Origin: an uncultured Oscillospiraceae bacterium
Lineage (GTDB): Bacteria; Bacillota; Clostridia; Oscillospirales; Acutalibacteraceae
Direction of reading: 5' to 3'
Assembly (NCBI GenBank): GCA_910588935.1
Contig: CAJUSM010000028.1
Coordinates: 25,586 to 35,700 of the forward strand
Length of the DNA: 10,115 nucleotides
The notes under the pieces are model-generated. The model was given only the letters and a program-made list of their open reading frames with translations, did no database searches and was not told where the DNA came from. Shown in pieces: positions 6,155-10,115 of this stretch; the first letter of the stretch is position 1; each line of letters begins with the position of its first letter. The position numbers were made by a program, and so were the translations under genes.

Positions 6155-6598
6155 ATGAAGACGGTTTCTCCCCAGGAATATGCCCGCAGTGTAAAAGCGG
6201 CTTCACCCCCTTCGCCGGTGGTAAAGGACTGTGCTCTGGCCTTTCTGTTTGGCGGTTTTGTGTGTACAATAGGGCAGCTGCTGTGTAATCTATACCAGAA
6301 CCTGGGCCTGGATCTGCCCAGTGCCAGAATGGCGGTTTCTATAAGTCTAATTCTCATCTCCGCCACTTTGACCGCTCTGGGATGGTATGATAATATTGCA
6401 AAGCATGCCGGCGCCGGAGTGCTTGTGCCCATTACGGGCTTTGCCAATTCCATGGTATCTCCTGCTATGGAGTTTAAAAGCGAGGGCTTTATCACCGGCC
6501 TAGGGGCAAAGCTCTTCACTGTGGCGGGGCCGGTGCTGGTGTTTGGAATTACGGCTAGCGTGGTGTATGGGCTAATCATTTTTGTGTTCCAGATTTAA
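6155..6598 (+). CDS. spoVAC: SpoVAC-family stage V sporulation membrane protein (orphan)
   Basis: This 147-aa membrane protein belongs to the SpoVAC/SpoVAEB family. In Bacillus, SpoVAC is part of the inner spore membrane channel that moves Ca-dipicolinate during spore formation and germination. Family features are the PVVKDCALAFLFGGFVCTIGQ block (21-41), the GWYDNIAKHAGAGVLVPITG block (76-95) with FANSMVSPAMEFKSEG (96-111), and GAKLFTVAGPVLVFG (117-131). Four hydrophobic segments are seen, and B. subtilis SpoVAC is also about 150 aa. ATG 6155 is preferred, with AAAGGA at 6138-6143 and 11-nt spacing; GTG 6146 lies too close to that site. spoVAD and spoVAE, which normally follow, are absent; a strong terminator begins 8 nt after the stop. 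The family call is secure; choosing SpoVAC over SpoVAEB is slightly less so. Confidence 0.9.
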   Translation: MKTVSPQEYARSVKAASPPSPVVKDCALAFLFGGFVCTIGQLLCNLYQNLGLDLPSARMAVSISLILISATLTALGWYDNIAKHAGAGVLVPITGFANSMVSPAMEFKSEGFITGLGAKLFTVAGPVLVFGITASVVYGLIIFVFQI

Positions 6599-6605
6599 TG
6601 GTGAG

Positions 6606-6644
6606 AACAATGTGTCGCCGTGGCGGCACATTGTTTCCGTTTTT
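6606..6644 (+). terminator. strong intrinsic terminator after spoVAC
   Basis: AACAATGTG (6606-6614) pairs with CACATTGTT (6627-6635). Inside, CGCC (6616-6619) pairs with GGCG (6622-6625) and T6615 with G6626 as a wobble, giving a 14-bp stem with a very tight loop, followed by TCCGTTTTT. It shows that the spoVAC-like gene is transcribed alone on its 3' side. Confidence 0.9.
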
Positions 6645-6647
6645 AAA

Positions 6648-6685
6648 CAGACTCTGGGCAAGGGGAAAGGCCAGGGTCTGGTTTT
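6648..6685 (+). terminator. second terminator-like hairpin behind spoVAC
   Basis: CAGACTCTGG (6648-6657) and CCAGGGTCTG (6671-6680) form a 10-bp stem with one U-G wobble and a 13-nt loop, followed by GTTTT. It lies only 4 nt after the first terminator's T-run and could be a backup. The rest of the gap up to about 6840 shows no further recognisable element. Confidence 0.5.
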
Positions 6686-6847
6686 GAGCATTTATACAGG
6701 ATCTGGCGGTGGAGCGACCCCTATGTTATACCTGCATGCCTATGCCAATATGTGTTTTCAAAAAAAACAAGGGTGATGGCCATAAAATAGGATGTGTGGC
6801 GATGAAAAACAGTTGGAAAACACCTGAAAAATTTTTTGTATTCCCCA

Positions 6848-6876
6848 TTCCGTTTTCATGGAACCTGTGCTATAAT
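6848..6876 (+). promoter_or_regulatory. extended -10 promoter for the DUF5054 gene
   Basis: TATAAT at 6871-6876 is a consensus -10 and is preceded by TGC (6868-6870), the extended -10 TGn element. The -35 at 17-bp spacing is poor (TTCCGT, 6848-6853), which extended -10 promoters tolerate. Transcription would begin near 6883, giving a leader of about 65 nt before ATG 6948. Confidence 0.7.
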
Positions 6877-6893
6877 GTCTCTTTGAAAAAGTG

Positions 6894-6935
6894 AAAGCAT
6901 CTCTGCTTTTGCCTGAGAAAAAATCAGTTTTCAGG
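6894..6935 (+). promoter_or_regulatory. structured leader, possible RBS-sequestering hairpin
   Basis: A perfect hairpin AAAGCA/TGCTTT (6894-6899 with 6904-6909, loop TCTC) is followed by CCTGAGAAAA (6912-6921). This can pair with TTTTCAGG (6928-6935), with one bulge. That second stem includes the first bases of the ribosome binding site (AGGAG, 6933-6937). An alternative is CTGA (6913-6916) with TCAG (6924-6927), which leaves the RBS free. No known riboswitch class was recognised. Confidence 0.35.
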
Positions 6936-6947
6936 AGAATTACCCTC

Positions 6948-8960
6948 ATGAACAACATCAAAAAAGTCTTCGTTATCCACAAGACCCACCTGGACATCGG
7001 CTTTACCGATTCTGCCCAGGCAGTTCTCCACCGCTATATGGAGACCTTTATCCCCGGCGCTATTGCCACTGCCCATGCCTGTAACCGCAATGGGGAGAAA
7101 AACTTTGTCTGGACTGTGGGCTCTTACCTTATCGAGCTCTACCTGGAAAAGGGGAAGGACCCAGAGCTGCTCCGCCAGGCCATTGAGGATGGGTGCATTG
7201 CCTGGCATGGCTTGCCTGTTACCACCCACACCGAGCTGATGGATGGTAAGCTATTTCAGTATGGTTTAAGCATCTCCCAAAAGCTGGACCAGCGTTTTGG
7301 CCGCCACACGATTGCTGCCAAAATGACGGACGTTCCCAGCCATACCCACGCCATTGTACCGTATCTGGCTCAGGCTGGAATCAAGTATCTCCATATCGGG
7401 ATCAACGGTTCCTCCAAAATGGTAAAGCTGCCGCCCCTTTGCCGCCTGCGTTATGGCAGCGATGAGGTAATTCTGGACTATGCGGCTCTTTATGGCGCTT
7501 CCAGTGTTTGCGGGGAGTATGCCATGGAATTCGCCCATACCCCAGACAACAGCGGCCCGCCCTCGCCAGAAAGTGTAGCCGCTGAGATGGAGCGGCTGCG
7601 GGAGAAATACCCGCAGGCAGAAATCGTCTCTGGCACTATGGACGAGTTTGCGGAAATTGTGCTGGCTCACAAAGAAGAGCTGCCGGTGGTTACGGAGGAG
7701 CTGGGGGATACCTGGATTCATGGCGTGTCTACCGATCCCTATAAATCTGCCGCTTATTACGAGCTCTTGCGTATCCGAGACCAGTGGGAGGCCCAAGACC
7801 CCACGGCGATAGATTCCCCCGCTTGGCGGGAGCTATGCAGAAACCTGCTGATGGTCTGTGAGCACTCTTGGGGCCGGGATGTGAAACGCTGGCTTTCAGA
7901 CTACCGCAATTGGGAGAAAAAGGACTTTTACGCGGCCCGGGAGCGGGATCATATTACCCCAGAGGATGTGATGCCAGCTGGGAAAGAGCTGCGGGAATTT
8001 ACCCTTCATCACGAGCCCACCTTTGTGGCAGGGCTATGCTCTTACAAGAAGATGGAAGACTCTTGGGAAGAGCAGCGGGAGTATGTGAACAACGCGGTGG
8101 CAGCCCTGCCGGAACCTTGGCGGAAAGAGGCGAAAGCTAAGCTGGCTTCTCTGCGGCCCCAGCAAGCGCCTTTATGCCTAGAAGAGACAGGCCAGAGGGA
8201 GTTCCAGATCAATGGTTGGAACTTCACAGTTCAGGCAGACGGAAGCCTGGCCCTCAGCAGCCATAACGGCAAGACATATACCAATGCCTGGCTGGGCCGG
8301 TTGATTTACCAGGTTTATAGCAATCAGACGGTGTTCGACAACTTAGAGGCCTATAACCGAGACTTGGAACGTACCCGTGTTTGGGCGGAAGGAGACTTTG
8401 CCAAGCCTGGCCTGCACGTGGTCGCAGGATTAGCGGATGAGGCATTTTCTTACCATGTAAAGCAGGCCGAGCGCCAGGGCCACCGGCTGCGCCTGTGGCT
8501 TGCTGGGGATGAAAAGGCAGCGGAAAAATATGGCGCCCCGCGGCTGGCTGTGGTAACTTACGATTTTGAAGAGACTGTACGGGTTGAGCTGGCTTGGTAT
8601 GAGAAAGATGCCAGCCGTATTCCAGAAGGCTTGTTCTTTGGGGTGAATCTAGACTTTGCAGAGGATACTCCTATTACCCTTATAAAGCTTGGCCTGCCTG
8701 TTGACCCCTACTGTGTGCGGGAGGGCGGCAACCGGAAACTTCATGTTTCCCCAGTGGTCAGCTGGCCAGGCGGCGAGCTGAAAAGCTGCCATGCTCCTCT
8801 GGTTTCAGTGGGAGGCATGCATCTTTACGATGAAAACGAAGTATACGGCAAGCCAGGAGATGGAATGTACTACCTGCTGTGCAACAACCGCTGGGGAACC
8901 AATTTTCCCCTGTGGTACGGTGAGAATGCGCGGTTTGAGTTTGAACTGAAGCTGCAGTAA
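6948..8960 (+). CDS. DUF5054 protein, glycoside hydrolase family 38-like
   Basis: This 670-aa protein resembles the DUF5054 family, distantly related to GH38 alpha-mannosidases. HKTHLDIGFTD at 11-21 matches the GH38 N-terminal HxHxDxGW/F block, offering His14 and Asp16 as zinc ligands. TVGSYLIE (56-63) and the CIAWHGLPVTTHTELMD block (83-99) follow. KMTDVPSHTH (125-134) retains an Asp128 and His where GH38 has its nucleophile region. Further blocks are WIHGVSTDP (256-264, His258) and CEHSWGRD (304-311). The C-terminal third (about 410-670) looks like a beta-rich region. ATG 6948 with AGGAG at 6933-6937 is preferred; an in-frame GTG at 6891 would add 19 residues but lies within 10 nt of the predicted transcription start. 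It is probably cytoplasmic, as no signal peptide is seen. Substrate unknown; alpha-mannosidase activity is not shown. Confidence 0.85.
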   Translation: MNNIKKVFVIHKTHLDIGFTDSAQAVLHRYMETFIPGAIATAHACNRNGEKNFVWTVGSYLIELYLEKGKDPELLRQAIEDGCIAWHGLPVTTHTELMDGKLFQYGLSISQKLDQRFGRHTIAAKMTDVPSHTHAIVPYLAQAGIKYLHIGINGSSKMVKLPPLCRLRYGSDEVILDYAALYGASSVCGEYAMEFAHTPDNSGPPSPESVAAEMERLREKYPQAEIVSGTMDEFAEIVLAHKEELPVVTEELGDTWIHGVSTDPYKSAAYYELLRIRDQWEAQDPTAIDSPAWRELCRNLLMVCEHSWGRDVKRWLSDYRNWEKKDFYAARERDHITPEDVMPAGKELREFTLHHEPTFVAGLCSYKKMEDSWEEQREYVNNAVAALPEPWRKEAKAKLASLRPQQAPLCLEETGQREFQINGWNFTVQADGSLALSSHNGKTYTNAWLGRLIYQVYSNQTVFDNLEAYNRDLERTRVWAEGDFAKPGLHVVAGLADEAFSYHVKQAERQGHRLRLWLAGDEKAAEKYGAPRLAVVTYDFEETVRVELAWYEKDASRIPEGLFFGVNLDFAEDTPITLIKLGLPVDPYCVREGGNRKLHVSPVVSWPGGELKSCHAPLVSVGGMHLYDENEVYGKPGDGMYYLLCNNRWGTNFPLWYGENARFEFELKLQ

Positions 8961-8986
8961 ATCCGGCGGCATATTTTAAAGCATAA

Positions 8987-9034
8987 AATACGCGGCTCAG
9001 TGCCTGGTTTGCCCAGGTTTCTGAGCCGCGTATT
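8987..9034. terminator. long compound hairpin behind the DUF5054 gene
   Basis: Fourteen-nt perfect arms AATACGCGGCTCAG (8987-9000) and CTGAGCCGCGTATT (9021-9034) enclose a second stem CCTGG/CCAGG (9003-9007 with 9013-9017). No T-run follows on the + strand. On the - strand the tail is T-rich (complement of 8969-8986), so it could terminate - strand transcripts. On the + strand it may serve as a 3'-end stabiliser or a weak terminator. It starts 26 nt after the DUF5054 stop. Confidence 0.65.
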
Positions 9035-9360
9035 GTGTACCATAACACAGAGAGGGTAGAGAGCATTTCAAATATTGTGCAGGAAATCCTGACCTTGGCT
9101 TGGGGCAGAGGGCAGGCAATAATTTGGTTGAAAATCAGCAGAGACCTTTTTCCTCTTCCCAAGCGCATCATGCATCGATACTTGGATGGACTTCTTTGCG
9201 GCAATATTCCTACTTTGCAAACGGTATTTTTGAGGTAACACAAGAAGAAATGTTCTCCGATGGACCATTGGGACAGGCGGTCATCAGCCGGGAGCCTGCA
9301 GAACTAAACCAGCTTACAGGTTTCCACTGCTGGCACCCGCGCCAACGGGAATAGGCAAGG
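9035..9360 (+). other. 326-bp stretch with unrecognised open frames, possible gene remnant
   Basis: A 67-codon frame from GTG 9035 (ends 9238) and a second frame from TTG 9100 ending at the TAG at 9352-9354 overlap in different phases. Neither has a convincing ribosome binding site; the first begins right at the foot of the preceding hairpin. Neither resembles a family I recognise. Two overlapping frames with sensible residue mixes could be halves of one gene split by a frameshift, or chance. No gene is asserted. Confidence 0.25.
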
Positions 9361-9441
9361 AGAAAAAAGCCCCAAAAACAAAGTTTGCCAATTTAAGAGC
9401 AGCGAGGAATACTAGCGCGTATGCTCCTGTGCCAAACTTTG
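9361..9441 (-). terminator. intrinsic terminator of the SLH relic, - strand
   Basis: On the - strand, CAAAGTTTG (9441-9433) pairs with CAAACTTTG (9387-9379). An inner pair GAGCA/TGCTC (9426-9422 with 9401-9397) can form inside. Downstream on that strand the sequence continues TTTTTGGGGCTTTTTTCT. This fits the end of the decayed - strand gene whose stop is at 9457. Confidence 0.6.
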
Positions 9442-9456
9442 GACCCCTGCATATCT

Positions 9457-9720
9457 TTATAATACGGCAGCCATTTGCTCCCTGATAACGAGATCATCGG
9501 GCCTTAAGTTCCCGCTAGTGTAATCAGCCATAAGCCCCTGGGTAAAGCCAAATTCATTGCATCTATCGTACACTTCTGTGTCCAACTCTTTACCCGCCTA
9601 TTTGTCCTTAATATGCGCAAAGTCCTATGATACGGGTTCTCTCTTGCGAAGCTTTATCCCCCTGGCTTTCGCAGCCGCATTTGCTTGCTTCTGAATCTTG
9701 CCATAGGAACAGCAAGAGCA
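9457..9720 (-). pseudogene. decayed SLH-domain protein, C-terminal fragment with two in-frame TAG stops
   Basis: Read leftwards from 9720, the frame gives a basic segment (GKIQKQANAAAKARG and KLRKREPVS), then a C-terminal S-layer homology (SLH) repeat. The repeat shows FAHIKDK-stop-AGKEL, NEFGFTQGL and SGNLRPDDLVIREQMAAVL, ending at TAA 9457-9459. The family pattern hWA...GxF/LRP...TREQMAAVL is plain. Two TAG codons interrupt it, at 9625-9627 and 9598-9600. The second sits exactly where SLH repeats have their conserved Trp, so each can be a TGG-to-TAG change. Upstream (to 9761) the frame has another stop and no credible start. SLH proteins bind cell-wall polymers; this copy is presumably dead. 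The fragment lies between two terminators. Confidence 0.6.
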
Positions 9721-9760
9721 GCAATCCCGGAAAGTACAGGATATGGAATGGTAACACAAA

Positions 9761-9801
9761 GGGCGACGGGGTAGTCAATATCTGCCCCGTCGCCCTGTTT
9801 T
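9761..9801. terminator. bidirectional terminator between DUF3788 gene and SLH relic
   Basis: GGGCGACGGGG (9761-9771) and CCCCGTCGCCC (9785-9795) make a perfect 11-bp, GC-rich stem with a 13-nt loop. The - strand continues as TTTGTGTTACC and the + strand as TGTTTTAGTTTC, so both directions have a T-rich tail. It begins 38 bases beyond the stop of the - strand DUF3788 gene and most likely ends that transcript. Confidence 0.8.
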
Positions 9802-9833
9802 AGTTTCTTAGTTATATCAATAAATCGGAATTG

Positions 9834-10115
9834 CTATTTTCGATTTGGTTTTCTTTTAATAGCCAATAATTTCATATAGTCATCAAAATCAGCCGTACTG
9901 GTCGGTTGAAACATAACCCATTTTCCGTCATGATAGGTTTTTGCCTCGTCATATTGCCTGCAAATATCGGCGGAAAGTGTATCCCGTATGGCTTCGAATT
10001 TAGTTCTCTCATCTTTCCCAAAAATAATCATGAAACCAACACAAGCATTTTTCGCGTATAAGCTGCAAAGGGTTTTTCCCCCTCTGCGATACTTATACTC
10101 GTAAGTCCAATTCTT
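9834..10115 (-). CDS. DUF3788 family protein (5' part beyond window)
   Basis: The frame stays open from the right window edge to the TAG at 9834-9836, giving 93 residues; the start lies outside the window. The ATG at 10031 is internal, because conserved sequence continues upstream of it. The visible part begins with WTYEYKYRRGGKTLCSLYAK, then CVGFMIIFGKDERTKFEAIR and YDEAKTYHDGKWVMF. These match the DUF3788 family, small single-domain cytoplasmic proteins of unknown biochemical role, common in gut Firmicutes. It resembles the YdhG/DUF1801-like group in form. The basic end (KLLAIKRKPNRK) and the terminator 38 bases downstream suggest that the C-terminus is intact. Function is unknown. Confidence 0.85.
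   Translation of the reverse strand, partial: KNWTYEYKYRRGGKTLCSLYAKNACVGFMIIFGKDERTKFEAIRDTLSADICRQYDEAKTYHDGKWVMFQPTSTADFDDYMKLLAIKRKPNRK

Noticed and set aside
6752..6823. GTGTTTTC/GAAAACAC distant inverted repeat
   Set aside because: Arms are low-complexity and about 56 nt apart; expected by chance in A/T runs.
6709..6894. 61-codon + strand frame ahead of the DUF5054 gene
   Set aside because: It overlaps the promoter (TATAAT at 6871-6876), is rich in AT-driven Lys/Phe and has no RBS or family resemblance.
6891..6947. GTG at 6891 as start of the DUF5054 protein (19 extra residues)
   Set aside because: It lies within about 10 nt of the predicted transcription start and has no RBS, whereas ATG 6948 has AGGAG and begins right before the conserved HKTHLDIGFTD block.
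6897..6950. TPP riboswitch-like CTGAGA and ACCC in the DUF5054 leader
   Set aside because: Only isolated short matches exist; the remaining THI-box core is absent and the gene is not thiamine related.
8758..9243. 161-codon - strand frame over the end of the DUF5054 gene
   Set aside because: It overlaps conserved coding sequence and the long hairpin and has a Cys/Ser/Arg-rich shadow composition.
1..10115. CRISPR arrays, tRNA, rRNA, insertion sequences or phage genes
   Set aside because: No regularly spaced repeats, tRNA cloverleaf, rRNA motifs, transposase or integrase sequences were seen on either strand.

Overview
The window looks like chromosomal DNA of an endospore-forming, anaerobic gut-type Firmicute (class Clostridia, probably Oscillospiraceae/Ruminococcaceae or a relative). 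The reasons are a SpoVAC-family spore membrane protein, a PdaA-type cortex deacetylase, AGGAGG-type ribosome binding sites with some GTG/TTG alternatives, short intergenic gaps with intrinsic terminators, and the mix of families. The taxonomic call is inference from gene content; no marker gene is present.

Layout. (1) Positions 1-2200, + strand: the C-terminal ATPase half of a fused ABC exporter (cut by the window edge), a weak hairpin, and a complete 460-aa MATE efflux pump ending in a strong terminator. (2) 2341-4790, + strand: a compact three-gene operon with a MerR/TipA-like regulator, an ABC ATPase and an ABC-2 permease. It is fronted by a promoter with the 19-bp spacer typical of MerR targets; that spacer holds a near-perfect palindrome. 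The genes overlap or nearly abut (ATGA overlap, then 3 nt) and a hairpin ends the unit. (3) 4884-6644: two divergent sporulation-type genes, pdaA on the - strand and an orphan spoVAC on the + strand, separated by a 389-bp gap with an inverted repeat. (4) 6848-9034, + strand: a 670-aa GH38-like/DUF5054 protein with its own promoter, a structured leader and a long hairpin behind it. (5) 9035-10115: a degraded, gene-poor end with an unrecognised open frame, a relic of an S-layer-homology (SLH) protein carrying two TAG stops on the - strand, and the 3' part of a DUF3788 gene on the - strand.

How the parts work together. Regions 1 and 2 form a cluster of three efflux systems: an ABC exporter, a MATE pump, and a MerR-controlled ABC-2 exporter that looks self-contained, with sensor, operator and pump together. 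Region 3 pairs a cortex-modifying enzyme with a spore membrane channel component; both are late forespore functions in Bacillus. The DUF5054 enzyme is probably an independent carbohydrate-related unit. The most testable new points are the MerR operator architecture with its TipAS-like ligand domain, the orphan spoVAC terminated right after its stop, and the SLH relic whose two in-frame TAGs both fall where Trp is plausible.
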